In this document: piece by piece, positions 1-8,871 of the stretch | Numbering within the stretch: the first letter of the stretch is position 1 | Layout of the letters: the number at the start of each line of letters is the position of its first letter | Assembly (NCBI GenBank): GCA_934149005.1 | Contig: CAKPDN010000005.1 | Location: forward strand, 1 to 64,000 | Origin: an uncultured Clostridia bacterium | Lineage (GTDB): Bacteria; Bacillota; Clostridia; TANB77; CAG-508 | Reading direction: 5' to 3' | Length of the DNA stretch: 64,000 nucleotides | Notes under the pieces: model-generated | Told to the model about the DNA's origin: nothing | Seen by the model: the letters and a program-made list of their open reading frames with translations, nothing else | Database searches by the model: none | Translations under genes and position numbers: made by a program

Positions 1-87
1 GGATTTATGAAAAGAATGAAAACTAGAGCAGGCAGAAACGTTTTAAAAGCAAGAAGAGCTAAAGGTAGAAAAAAATTGAGTGCTTAA
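1..87 (+). CDS. rpmH: 50S ribosomal protein L34, C-terminal part (start outside window)
   Basis: Reading from base 1 gives 28 residues and a stop. They are extremely basic, contain the KTRAGRNVLKARRAKGRKK-type tail of ribosomal protein L34, and end in LSA. L34 is about 44 residues long, so the first third lies left of the window. L34 is a small protein of the large ribosomal subunit. Its position directly before rnpA is the conserved origin-region order, which predicts dnaA and oriC just upstream. A hairpin terminator follows. Confidence 0.95.
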   Translation, partial: GFMKRMKTRAGRNVLKARRAKGRKKLSA

Positions 88-134
88 AATTAATTATATT
101 AAATCCTAAATTATAAAGAAATTTATATTTTAGA

Positions 135-165
135 AAGGCAAGGTTGTTTATTCTTGCCTTTTAAT
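135..165 (+). terminator. Rho-independent terminator after rpmH
   Basis: The arms AAGGCAAG (135-142) and CTTGCCTT (153-160) are perfect complements around a 10-base loop and run into a T-rich tail. The hairpin would separate rpmH from rnpA, or attenuate read-through into it. Confidence 0.8.
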
Positions 166-229
166 ATAATTTAAAATTAAACTTTAGATTTTTCATTTAA
201 ATTCTGCCGATAAGAGGAGAATAGATATA

Positions 230-577
230 ATGAAAAAAACAAAAATGCTAAAAAAAAATTATGAATTTAGAAAAGTTTTATCAAAAGGAACATATTATTC
301 TGGAAAAAATATAGAGGCTTTTATAAAAAATAATAACAAAAATTTTAATTTTTTGGGATTAGCGATAAGTGTTAAAACTGCTAAAGCCGTAAAAAGAAAT
401 AAAATTAAAAGATTAATAAGAGAGAATTATAAAATTTTAGAAGCAGAAATAAAAAGTGGACAAAGTATTGTTTTTTTATGGAAAAAGAAAGCCGATATAG
501 AAAATGCGAAATTTGATAATATAAGAGAAGATATGAATAATATTTTTGATAAAGCTAATATAAAGAATAAAGAGTAG
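230..577 (+). CDS. rnpA: Ribonuclease P protein component
   Basis: A 115-residue basic protein of the usual RnpA length. The signature region AVKRNKIKRLIRENY (about residues 52-66) is the conserved RNR-type RNA-binding motif that contacts the RNase P RNA, which removes tRNA 5' leaders. The ATG at 230 follows AGAGGAGA at a good distance. The gene lies between rpmH and yidD, and yidD starts five bases after the stop, so the two are probably co-transcribed with yidC and jag. Confidence 0.96.
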   Translation: MKKTKMLKKNYEFRKVLSKGTYYSGKNIEAFIKNNNKNFNFLGLAISVKTAKAVKRNKIKRLIRENYKILEAEIKSGQSIVFLWKKKADIENAKFDNIREDMNNIFDKANIKNKE

Positions 578-582
578 TATAA

Positions 583-801
583 ATGAAAAAAATTTTATTA
601 AAAATAATTGATTTTTATAAGAAAAATATTTCTTTATGGATACAAAGTAAAAATATAAATTGTAAATTTTATCCTACATGTTCTGAATATATGCATCAAG
701 CAATTGAAAAATATGGGGCATTAAAAGGTACAATTTTAGGAATATATAGAATTTTAAGATGTAATCCTTTCTCAAAAGGAGGATATGATCCACTAAAATG
801 A
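583..801 (+). CDS. yidD: Membrane protein insertion efficiency factor YidD
   Basis: A 72-residue protein with the YidD hallmarks: the CKFYPTCSEY motif (about residues 26-35) and the C-terminal RCNPFSKGGYDP block. YidD is a small amphipathic membrane-associated protein that helps YidC insert membrane proteins. It sits between rnpA and yidC, as in most bacteria. No unusual features. Confidence 0.96.
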   Translation: MKKILLKIIDFYKKNISLWIQSKNINCKFYPTCSEYMHQAIEKYGALKGTILGIYRILRCNPFSKGGYDPLK

Positions 802-816
802 GTAGGAGGAATGTAA

Positions 817-1689
817 ATGTTTCAATTTTTTGCAAACATTTTTGGTTATTTATTAAATATTATAAATAATTTTGTTGGAAATTATGGATTAGCCATAATA
901 CTTTTTACACTAGTTATAAAATTGATAATGTTACCACTATCAATGAAACAGCAAAGAACAATGAAAAAGAACACAGAGCTTCAGGAAAAAATAAAAGTTC
1001 TACAGTTCAAATATAAAAATGATCCTGAAAAATTAAATAAAGAAATGATGAATTTGTATAAGCAAGAAAACATGAGTCCATTTAGTGGCTGTTTAAGTGC
1101 GATATTACAATTTATATTATTAATATCAATTTTTTATATGGTAAGAATGCCTTTAACATATATGGTAAAGATTGATAATAATCATTTGGAAACTTATGTA
1201 CAACAAATGAAAAATGATGGAATTGTTACAAGTCAAACATATTCTCAGATTGATATTATAAGAGAATTAGATTACTTAAAAGAAAAATTTCCTGAAGATG
1301 AGAATTTAAATAAAATAAATTTAAATATGCAATTTTTAGGTTTAGATTTAGGAAAAATACCACAACAAAATTTAAATGATTGGACTGTTTATATAATACC
1401 GATTTTATATATAATTTCGACATTTATATCAATTAGAATTACAACTTCAATGCAAAATAGTAAAAAACAAAAAGAAAATATAATAGATGTTACTGAAAAT
1501 AGTGAAGAAAAAACAAATGAAATGGATGATGTTATGGCACAATCAAATAAAATGATGTCTTGGATGATGCCAATTATGTCTGTTTCAATATCTCTTGTAG
1601 CACCATTAGGACTTGCTTTATATTGGCTAATAAATAATATCTTGATGATAGGTGAGAGATTAATTTTAAATAAAGTTATAAAAGATTAA
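817..1689 (+). CDS. yidC: Membrane protein insertase YidC/SpoIIIJ/OxaA family
   Basis: A 290-residue polytopic membrane protein of the Gram-positive YidC type, without the large periplasmic domain of Gram-negative YidC. Hydrophobic segments occur near residues 20-45, 90-113, 186-208 and 250-275. The conserved LSMKQQRTMKK stretch with its following cytoplasmic basic helix, and the family's P-x-x-S-G-C-L-like block (SPFSGCLSA), are present. It inserts membrane proteins alone or with Sec. An AGTAGGAGG ribosome binding site precedes the ATG. Spore formers may use a SpoIIIJ paralogue in engulfed forespores, and the next gene, jag, is its usual partner. Confidence 0.94.
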   Translation: MFQFFANIFGYLLNIINNFVGNYGLAIILFTLVIKLIMLPLSMKQQRTMKKNTELQEKIKVLQFKYKNDPEKLNKEMMNLYKQENMSPFSGCLSAILQFILLISIFYMVRMPLTYMVKIDNNHLETYVQQMKNDGIVTSQTYSQIDIIRELDYLKEKFPEDENLNKINLNMQFLGLDLGKIPQQNLNDWTVYIIPILYIISTFISIRITTSMQNSKKQKENIIDVTENSEEKTNEMDDVMAQSNKMMSWMMPIMSVSISLVAPLGLALYWLINNILMIGERLILNKVIKD

Positions 1690-1740
1690 AGTATTTTTAT
1701 TTATGATGAACTATCAAAATGAGTGAAAGGAAAGGATATT

Positions 1741-2439
1741 ATGAGTAAATTTATTATTTCAGAAGGTAAAACAACAAATGAAGCTATAGAAAAAGGATTA
1801 AAAGAGTTACATGTTTCTAAGAATATGGTAGAGGTAAAAGTACTAGAAAATGAAGAAAAAAGAAGTTTTTTTAGTATATTATCTCCTAGAATTGTAAAAG
1901 TTCAATTAACTGTAAAAGAAGAAAGACAAGATAAAGAACAAGTTAAAAAGGAAAGAAAAGAAATAGAGTTATCTTCTGAAGAACAAGAAAGAGCAAAGAA
2001 GAATGTAGAAAAATTTTTAAATGAATTTATTGAAAAAGTTAAAAAAGATGCTAGATATTCAATTGAAATGACAAAGACAGGTTTAAATATTTCAATAAAT
2101 GATAATGATTTAGGATTTTTAATAGGGTATAGAGGAGAAACTTTATATGCTTTTCAGAATATTTTGTCATCAATAGCTAGTAAAGGAATAGAAAATAGAG
2201 TAAGAGTTATTTTAGACATAGAGGGATACAAGGGAAAAAGGGAAAATGCTTTAGAGAATTTAGCGGAAAAACTTGCAAAAACTGTAATAAAAACTAAAAA
2301 ATCTGTTACATTAGAACCAATGCAAGCATATGAGAGAAAAATAATTCATACAAAATTACAAAATAATGAGATGGTAGAAACAAGGAGTATAGGTGAAGAG
2401 CCTAGAAGAAGAATTGTTATTTCATTAAAAAGAAAATAA
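1741..2439 (+). CDS. jag: SpoIIIJ-associated RNA-binding protein Jag (KhpB)
   Basis: A 232-residue protein with three parts: an N-terminal Jag_N domain (about 1-60), a charged linker, a KH domain with the GYRG loop (about residue 128), and a C-terminal R3H domain with RKIIH (R-x3-H). Jag/KhpB binds RNA and is linked to cell elongation and the YidC homologue. An upstream in-frame GTG exists at 1723. I chose the ATG at 1741 because AAAGGAAAGGA lies between the two starts and serves as its ribosome binding site. Confidence 0.93.
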   Translation: MSKFIISEGKTTNEAIEKGLKELHVSKNMVEVKVLENEEKRSFFSILSPRIVKVQLTVKEERQDKEQVKKERKEIELSSEEQERAKKNVEKFLNEFIEKVKKDARYSIEMTKTGLNISINDNDLGFLIGYRGETLYAFQNILSSIASKGIENRVRVILDIEGYKGKRENALENLAEKLAKTVIKTKKSVTLEPMQAYERKIIHTKLQNNEMVETRSIGEEPRRRIVISLKRK

Positions 2440-2458
2440 TTTAATATTAAAATCGGAG

Positions 2459-2517
2459 GTCAAAGGTCAGATTTTACTTGAAATTAAAGTAATTTATAAT
2501 CTTTGACTTTTTTTATT
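2459..2517 (+). terminator. Terminator after jag
   Basis: GTCAAAG (2459-2465) and CTTTGAC (2501-2507) pair, with further pairing of nearby AGATT/AATCT, and are followed by seven T. The loop is long and AT-rich. It ends the rnpA-yidD-yidC-jag unit before mnmE. Confidence 0.65.
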
Positions 2518-2589
2518 GTAAAAAGACTTTTAAAAAGTTACATAATGTGATAGAATATTGTAAAAATTTATAAAAAGGGAGATAAAATA

Positions 2590-3961
2590 ATGGATGTAAT
2601 TGCTTCAATCTCTACGGCTCCTCGGAATTGGAGGAATTGGTATTGTTAGAATGAGTGGAGATAAATGTTTTGAAGTTTTAAATAAAATATTTAAACCAAA
2701 AAAGGAAGAAAATATAGAAAATATTAAGGGATATTCAATAAAATATGGATTTATAGTTGATAATGATGAAATTATTGATGAAGTTTTAGTATCTTATTTT
2801 AAAGAGCCAAAGAGTTATACAACTGAGAATATGTGTGAAATTAATACTCATGGTGGGAACATAATAATAAGGAAGATTTTGGAATTATGTTTAAAAAATG
2901 GTGCAAATCTGTCAGAACCAGGAGAATTTACAAAGAGAGCTTTTTTAAATGGGAGAATAGATTTATTGCAAGCTGAATCAGTTATAGATGTAATAAATGC
3001 TAAATCTGAGAAAGAATTAAAAACTGGAATTAAACAATTAGAGGGAATTTTATCTAAAAAAATTAAAGACATAAAGCAAGAAATACTAGATGTAATGGTA
3101 AATGTAGATGTTAGCATTGATTACCCAGAATATGATGTAGATGATGTAACTAATAATCAAATTTTAGATATGTTGGATAGTGTTCAAATTAAATTGGAAA
3201 ACTTGGAAAAAAGTTTTGATAATGGAAAGCTTATAAAAGAGGGAATAAAAACAGCTATTATTGGTAAACCAAATGCGGGGAAATCTTCACTTTTAAATGC
3301 TATTCTTAAAGAAGACAGAGCAATAGTTACAGAATATGAAGGAACTACTAGAGACACAATTGAGGAGTTTGTAAATATAGAGGGAATACCTTTAAAATTG
3401 ATTGATACGGCAGGAATTAGAAATGCTAAAGATGAGGTAGAAAAAATAGGGATAGTGAAGTCAAGAGAGATAGCTAATGATGCTGATTTGATTATTGCAA
3501 TTTTTGATTCTTCAAAGGAATTATCTGAGGAAGATGAAGAAATTTTAAATATAATAAAAGGAAAAAAATCTATAATTTTATTAAATAAATCAGATTTAAA
3601 TAGTATTTTAAAAGAAGATGATAATAGATTTCAAAATATTACGGAAAATATTTTGAAAATTTCAGCTTTAAATGGAGAAGGATTAGAAAATTTATATAAT
3701 TTAATACAAAATATGTTCAGTTTAAATGAAATAAATATAGATAATGGTGTTATAATAACTAATTTAAGGCATAAAAATTTAATTTCTAAAGCTATATATA
3801 ATGTAAAAAAGACTAGAAATACTGTAGAAGAAAATATGCCAATAGATATAATAGCTATATTTATAAAAGATATTTTAGAAGATTTAGGAAATATAACTGG
3901 AGAATTTGTAACTGAGGATATAATTAACGAAATTTTTGCTAAATTTTGTCTGGGAAAATAA
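2590..3961 (+). CDS. mnmE: tRNA uridine-5-carboxymethylaminomethyl modification GTPase MnmE, with +1 frameshift at a CGG codon
   Basis: MnmE, together with MnmG, modifies the wobble uridine of certain tRNAs. The start ATG at 2590 lies eight bases after GGGAG and reads MDVIASISTAP, the normal MnmE N-terminus. Frame 0 then meets CGG at 2623-2625 and stops at 2647. Skipping C2623 continues as GIGGIGIVRMSG, exactly the conserved family sequence, through the G1 motif GKPNAGKSS (about residue 225), the DTAG switch and the C-terminal CLGK that carries the essential cysteine. The joined product is 456 residues, normal for MnmE. A TTG at 2600 in the second frame is an unlikely start: it is 18 bases from the ribosome binding site and would lose conserved residues. 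Confidence 0.93.
2623..2625 (+). other. CGG +1 recoding site in mnmE
   Basis: The context is CCT CGG AAT in frame 0. Skipping the C gives CCT GGA ATT, placing Gly where MnmE proteins have the conserved P-G-x-G near the N-terminus. The frame-0 stop is eight codons after CGG. I see no upstream Shine-Dalgarno-like stimulator. Confidence 0.8.
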
Positions 3962-4350
3962 AAGTATAAAATTAAAACGAAAATCAAAAATAAAGCATTT
4001 TTATATTATGAGATATATAATTTAATTATTAAAACAGAAAAAGGAAATAAAACGAAAATAAAAAGAATTAAGCATATATGTATAAAAAATGAAAATTATA
4101 TTTAGAAAAATAGAAATAATATATGAAATCAAGAAACAAATAAGGCGAACAAATAGTTAAGTAAACATAAAATTCAAACGATTAATCTGTAGGTTCAAAC
4201 TATATAGTTAATTTATACGTTTTATGCAGAATATGTTGGAATTAGTGCAATCGACAAAATTCGACAAAATATAAAATGAACTATTTGGTAAATATTTTTA
4301 TGAACATAAAAAAAACACTGATTTCTGTTTCTCGAGGAAAGGAAAAATAA
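3962..4350. other. 389-base AT-rich intergenic region between mnmE and mnmG
   Basis: No ORF with a ribosome binding site is visible. The stretch carries repeated AAAACGAAAAT-like words near 3975 and 4050 and the tandem TCGACAAAAT repeat at 4251-4270, annotated separately. mnmE and mnmG are often adjacent, but such a long spacer suggests that mnmG has its own promoter here. Confidence 0.6.
4251..4270 (-). promoter_or_regulatory. Tandem Spo0A-box-like sequences upstream of mnmG
   Basis: TCGACAAAAT occurs twice back to back. On the minus strand the sequence contains TTTTGTCGAA and TTGTCGAT, spaced exactly one helical turn (10 bp) apart. TGTCGAA is the established Spo0A recognition core (0A box). 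The site lies about 80 bases before mnmG in the origin-proximal region. Binding is inference; in B. subtilis, Spo0A is known to act at sites near oriC as well as at promoters. Confidence 0.4.
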
Positions 4351-6237
4351 ATGAGTTATTATGCAGGTGATTATGATATAGCTGTTATTGGAGCAGGGCA
4401 TGCTGGGTGTGAAGCAGGGCTTGCAGCTGCTAGATTGGGAATGAAAACTTTGGTATTTTCAATAAGTTTAGAAGCTGTTGCAAATATGCCATGTAATCCG
4501 CACATAGGAGGAAGTTCTAAAGGACATTTAGTAAGAGAGATAGATGCACTTGGGGGAGAAATGGGGAAAAATATAGATAAAACTATGATTCAAATTAAAA
4601 TGCTAAATACTTCTAAAGGACCAGCTGTTCATTCTTTAAGAGCACAAGCTGATAGAAAAAGGTATCATATGGAAATGAAACACACATTAGAAAAACAAGA
4701 GAACTTGTACTTAAAACAGGGAGAAATTGTGGATATTAAAGTTGAAAATGGTAAGGTAGTGGGGATAGAAACAGCTGTTGGAGCCATTTATAATGTAAAA
4801 GCTGTTGTTGTTGCAACTGGAACATATTTAAAAGGAAAAATATATATGGGAGAATTTTCAGAAGAGAGTGGGCCAGATGGTGTGGCTGCTGCTAATAAAT
4901 TATCTGATTCCTTAAAGAAAATAGGTGTAAATTTAGTTAGATTTAAAACAGGAACTCCTGCTAGAATTAATAAAAGAAGTATTGATTTTAGCAAAATGGA
5001 AGTACAAAAAGGTGATGATAATATAGTTCCATTTTCTTTTGAAGATGGAATAAAAGATTTAGATCAAGTAGATTGTTATTTAACATATACTAATGAAGAA
5101 ACACACAAAATAATAAGAGAAAATTTACATAGATCTCCATTATATGCGGGGAAAATAGAAGGTACAGGACCTAGATATTGTCCATCCATAGAAGATAAGG
5201 TTGTTAGATTCAGTGACAAACCTAGACATCAAGCATTTGTTGAACCAGTAGGTTTAGATACAGATGAAATGTATATACAAGGCTTGAGTTCTTCTTTGCC
5301 TGAAGATGTACAAATTGCTTTATATCATACTATAGCAGGACTAGAAAATGCAGAATTTACAAGATCTGCATATGCTATTGAATATGATTGCATAGATCCA
5401 TCTAATTTGAAACTTTCATTAGAGTATAAAGGGATTGAAGGATTATTTATGGCAGGTCAAACTAATGGAACATCTGGATATGAAGAAGCTGCATGTCAAG
5501 GTTTAATTGCTGGAATAAATGCATCACAAAAAATAAAGGGAAAAGAACCTGTAATATTAGATAGAACACAAGGATATATAGGAGTTTTAATAGATGATAT
5601 TGTTACTAAAGGAACAAATGAACCATATAGGATGATGACTTCTAGGGCTGAATATAGGCTTCTTTTAAGGCAAGATAATGCGGACTTAAGACTAACTGAA
5701 ATTGGACATGATGTAGGGTTAATTTCAGATGAAAGATATAAAAGATTTTTAAATAAAAAAGCTAATATTGAAAAAGAAATACAAAGATTGAAAAATACGG
5801 TGGTTAAGCCAACTAAAGAGGTAAATGATTTGTTGATAAAATATGGTACATCAGAACTTACAACAGGAACAAAAATGTCGGAATTATTAAAGAGGACGGA
5901 ATTGAATTATGAAAAATTAGTTCCAATAGATGGAAATAGGCCGGAACTTACATTACAAGAAAAAGAAGAAGTTGAAATACAAGTAAAATATGAAGGTTAT
6001 ATAAAGATGCAAGAGGCTCAAGTTGAAAAATTTAAAAAGTTAGAAACTAAATTATTATCTGAAAATATAGATTATGAAAAAATAAATGGTTTGAGCTTGG
6101 AAGCTAGACAAAAATTAAATAAATTTAAACCACATTCAATAGGACAAGCTTCCAGAATATCTGGTGTTTCTCCTGCTGATATTTCTGTACTTTTAATTTA
6201 TTTGCAGGTTAATAAAAATAGTAATAATTTAAAATAG
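4351..6237 (+). CDS. mnmG: tRNA uridine-5-carboxymethylaminomethyl modification enzyme MnmG (GidA)
   Basis: A 628-residue flavoprotein of full MnmG length. The N-terminal Rossmann motif VIGAGHAGCEAGLAAARLG (about residues 11-29) binds FAD. The GidA signature GPRYCPSIEDKVVRF (about 273-287) and AGQTNGTSGYEEAACQGL (about 368-385) are present. It works with MnmE on wobble uridines of tRNA. The ATG follows CGAGGAAAGG. The gene is uninterrupted, and every CGG triplet in it is out of frame (for example GCG GAC, CCG GAA). Confidence 0.97.
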   Translation: MSYYAGDYDIAVIGAGHAGCEAGLAAARLGMKTLVFSISLEAVANMPCNPHIGGSSKGHLVREIDALGGEMGKNIDKTMIQIKMLNTSKGPAVHSLRAQADRKRYHMEMKHTLEKQENLYLKQGEIVDIKVENGKVVGIETAVGAIYNVKAVVVATGTYLKGKIYMGEFSEESGPDGVAAANKLSDSLKKIGVNLVRFKTGTPARINKRSIDFSKMEVQKGDDNIVPFSFEDGIKDLDQVDCYLTYTNEETHKIIRENLHRSPLYAGKIEGTGPRYCPSIEDKVVRFSDKPRHQAFVEPVGLDTDEMYIQGLSSSLPEDVQIALYHTIAGLENAEFTRSAYAIEYDCIDPSNLKLSLEYKGIEGLFMAGQTNGTSGYEEAACQGLIAGINASQKIKGKEPVILDRTQGYIGVLIDDIVTKGTNEPYRMMTSRAEYRLLLRQDNADLRLTEIGHDVGLISDERYKRFLNKKANIEKEIQRLKNTVVKPTKEVNDLLIKYGTSELTTGTKMSELLKRTELNYEKLVPIDGNRPELTLQEKEEVEIQVKYEGYIKMQEAQVEKFKKLETKLLSENIDYEKINGLSLEARQKLNKFKPHSIGQASRISGVSPADISVLLIYLQVNKNSNNLK

Positions 6238-6261
6238 TATTAAATATTAAGGAGTATTTAT

Positions 6262-6984
6262 ATGAATATAGATAGTTTTAAAGAAAAAATGAGCTTTTAT
6301 GGAGAAAAAATTAATATAAAGTTTAATGATAAACAATTAAAACAGTTTTATGAATATATGAATTTGCTTTTAGAATGGAATGAAAAAATTAATTTAACAG
6401 CTATTGTTGAGCCAGAAGAAATCATATTAAAACATTTTATTGATTCATTGACTATAAATAAATATATAGGAGAAAATAAAACTTTAGCGGATGTTGGAAC
6501 TGGTGCGGGATTTCCAGGTATACCTTTAAAAATATATAGACCAGATTTAAGCATAACATTAGTAGATTCTTTAAATAAAAGAATTAATTTTTTAAATGAA
6601 GTGATTTCTAAATTAAAATTAGATAAAATATATACAGTGCATAGCAGAATAGAAGATTTTGGTAAAAATAAAAAATATAGAGAAAACTATGATTATGTTA
6701 CAGCAAGGGCAGTTGCAAATTTGGCTGTTCTTTCAGAATATTTAATTCCTATTACAAAAGTAAATGGACAATGTATTTGTATGAAAGGAAGCGAAATTGA
6801 GGAAGAAATTACTAATAGTAAAAATGCAATAAAAATATTAGGAGGAAAGATAAATAAAATTGATAAATTTGAATTGCCTAATTCTGATATTTCAAGAAAT
6901 GTAATTATTATTAATAAATTAAATACTACACCAAGTAAATATCCTAGAAAAGCAGGTATGCCAGTAAAAGAACCTTTGAAATAA
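6262..6984 (+). CDS. rsmG: 16S rRNA (guanine-527-N7)-methyltransferase RsmG (GidB)
   Basis: A 240-residue SAM-dependent methyltransferase. The GTGAGFPGIPLKI motif (about residues 78-90) is the glycine-rich SAM-binding loop typical of RsmG. TARAVANLAVLSEY (about 148-161) and the C-terminal YPRKAG (about 229-234) are also family signatures. It methylates G527 of 16S rRNA. It follows mnmG by 24 bases with AAGGAG as ribosome binding site, and the terminator overlaps its last codons. Confidence 0.96.
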   Translation: MNIDSFKEKMSFYGEKINIKFNDKQLKQFYEYMNLLLEWNEKINLTAIVEPEEIILKHFIDSLTINKYIGENKTLADVGTGAGFPGIPLKIYRPDLSITLVDSLNKRINFLNEVISKLKLDKIYTVHSRIEDFGKNKKYRENYDYVTARAVANLAVLSEYLIPITKVNGQCICMKGSEIEEEITNSKNAIKILGGKINKIDKFELPNSDISRNVIIINKLNTTPSKYPRKAGMPVKEPLK

Positions 6985-7004
6985 AACTTCAAAGGTTCTT
7001 TTCT
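6969..7004 (+). terminator. Terminator overlapping the rsmG stop
   Basis: GAACCTTTGAA (6970-6980) and TTCAAAGGTTC (6988-6998) form a perfect hairpin around the stop codon, followed by TTTTCTTG. It ends the mnmG-rsmG unit. Confidence 0.85.
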
Positions 7005-7193
7005 TGTAAAATATTAATATATCAGTCTTTAGAGCTAATATATAAGTTTCCTTGAGTAACTGAAACAAGATAAAAAAATATTATAAAAAAACAAAAAAAT
7101 ATTGACTTTTTTTTCATAATTGTATATTATAAATATAGAACAAAAACGAATTAATAAGTAAAAATTAACTTAAATAGAATGGAGGCTAAACAA

Positions 7194-7982
7194 GTGGGAA
7201 AAATAATATCAGTAGCAAATCAAAAAGGTGGTGTAGGTAAAACTACAACAACTATAAATTTAAGCACTATGTTAGCTAAAAAAGGGAAAAAAGTATTATT
7301 AATAGATGCAGATCCTCAGGGAAATGCAACAAGTGGTGTTGGAGCAGAAAAGGATGTAGAACTTTCTACTTATGATATTCTAGTAGCAGATACTGAAATG
7401 GAAGAAGCAATTGAAGGAACAATAATAAAAAATTTATTTGTATGTCCTTCAAATATAAACTTAGCTGGTGCAGAAGTAGAATTAGTTTCTATGATGTCAA
7501 GAGAACAAAGATTAAAAGAAAAATTAGAAAGTATAAAAGATGAATTTGATTATATCTTAATAGATTGTCCACCATCATTAGGATTAATAACTTTAAATGC
7601 ATTTACAGCTTCAGATAGTGTTTTAATACCAGTACAATGTGAATATTATGCATTAGAAGGATTAGGACAACTTATAAATACTATAAATTTAGTAAAAAAA
7701 CATTTAAATAAAAAAATAGAAATAGAAGGAGCTCTTCTTACAATGTATGATGCAAGAACAAACCTTTCTAATCAAGTTGTAAAAGAAGTAAAGAAATATT
7801 TTAATGATAAGGTATATAAAACAGTTATACCAAGAAATGTAAGGCTAAGTGAAGCTCCAAGTTATGGAATGCCTATAACAGAATATGATCCCAGATCAAA
7901 AGGAGCTAAGACTTATGAAAAATTCACAAAAGAATTTTTAAAAATAAACGAAGCTGAAAAGAAAGCAAAACATATGATGTAA
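7194..7982 (+). CDS. parA: Chromosome-partitioning ATPase ParA (Soj)
   Basis: A 262-residue ParA-family Walker ATPase. The deviant Walker A KGGVGKTT lies near residues 10-17, DADPQGN near 40 and the Walker B-like LIDCPPSLG near 117. With ParB it segregates the origin region and, in spore formers, links to sporulation control. I place the start at GTG 7194, eight bases after GGAGG; a frame-compatible ATG at 7179 overlaps that ribosome binding site and adds five unlikely residues. parB follows. Confidence 0.94.
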   Translation: MGKIISVANQKGGVGKTTTTINLSTMLAKKGKKVLLIDADPQGNATSGVGAEKDVELSTYDILVADTEMEEAIEGTIIKNLFVCPSNINLAGAEVELVSMMSREQRLKEKLESIKDEFDYILIDCPPSLGLITLNAFTASDSVLIPVQCEYYALEGLGQLINTINLVKKHLNKKIEIEGALLTMYDARTNLSNQVVKEVKKYFNDKVYKTVIPRNVRLSEAPSYGMPITEYDPRSKGAKTYEKFTKEFLKINEAEKKAKHMM

Positions 7983-8007
7983 TTTTTTAGATAGGAAGGT
8001 GATTAAA

Positions 8008-8859
8008 ATGCCTAAAAAAACAGGGTTAGGAAAAGGACTAGATGCATTATTTGGACCAGTACCAGAAGAAGAACAACAAAAAGAAAATGATATATTAAAA
8101 AATTTAAAAATAACAGAAGTTGAACCTAATAGAGAGCAGCCAAGAAAAAATTTTAATCAAGAAGCTTTAGAAGAACTTGCAAATTCTATAAAAGAATATG
8201 GATTAATTCAACCTATTATAGTAACTCAAAAAGATGGGTATTATAGTATTATAGCTGGAGAAAGAAGATGGAGAGCATGCAAAATAGCAGGTTTAGAAGA
8301 AATACCAGCAATTGTTAGAGAAGATAATGAAAGAAAAAACAATGAAATAGCATTAATTGAAAACATTCAAAGAGAAGATTTAAATCCATTTGAAAAAGCT
8401 TTAGGAATTAAAAATTTAATGGAAACATACGGATTAACACAAGAAGAAGTTTCAAAAAAACTTGGAAAGAGTAGAAGTGCTATTGCAAATACTGTTAGAA
8501 TTTTAAATTTAGAACCACGTGTATTGGAATTTGCAAAGCAAGGAAAATTAACTGAAGGACATTGCAAGGCATTACTTGCAATTACAGATCCAGAAAAACA
8601 ATATATGATCGCAGTAGATATGATTGAAAGAGGAACAACTGTTAGAGAATTAGAGCAAAGAAATAAAAAAATAAATCAAAAACAAGTATCAAAAGAAGAT
8701 TTAAAAAAAGCAAATATTTTATATAGAGATATAGAAAATACTTTTCAAGGATTTTTTGGAACAAAAGTTAAATTAGACCCAGGTAAGAAAAAGGGAAAAA
8801 TAATTATAGAATATGCATCAAATGATGATTTGGAAAGAATATTAAGTTTGATGAAGTAG
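8008..8859 (+). CDS. parB: Chromosome-partitioning protein ParB (Spo0J)
   Basis: A 283-residue protein with the ParB order: N-terminal GLGKGLDALFG, the ParB/Srx CTPase motif GERRWRACKIAGL (about residues 88-100), ENIQREDLNPFEKA (about 119-132), a helix-turn-helix around LTQEEVSKKLGKSRSAIAN, and a C-terminal dimerisation region. It binds parS and CTP to load SMC and drive segregation. The start is ATG 8008, eight bases after AGGAAGG; GTG 7999 overlaps that site. I found no consensus parS in the window. Confidence 0.96.
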   Translation: MPKKTGLGKGLDALFGPVPEEEQQKENDILKNLKITEVEPNREQPRKNFNQEALEELANSIKEYGLIQPIIVTQKDGYYSIIAGERRWRACKIAGLEEIPAIVREDNERKNNEIALIENIQREDLNPFEKALGIKNLMETYGLTQEEVSKKLGKSRSAIANTVRILNLEPRVLEFAKQGKLTEGHCKALLAITDPEKQYMIAVDMIERGTTVRELEQRNKKINQKQVSKEDLKKANILYRDIENTFQGFFGTKVKLDPGKKKGKIIIEYASNDDLERILSLMK

Positions 8860-8871
8860 GAAGGTATTTAA

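Noticed and set aside
2600..3961. mnmE as an intact gene starting at TTG 2600
   Set aside because: The TTG is 18 bases from the ribosome binding site and its first residues do not match MnmE, while the ATG 2590 frame gives the conserved N-terminus up to CGG.
7000..7200. parS site near parA (GTTTCC...GAAAC around 7047-7067)
   Set aside because: It only loosely resembles the 16-bp parS palindrome, with the wrong centre and spacing.
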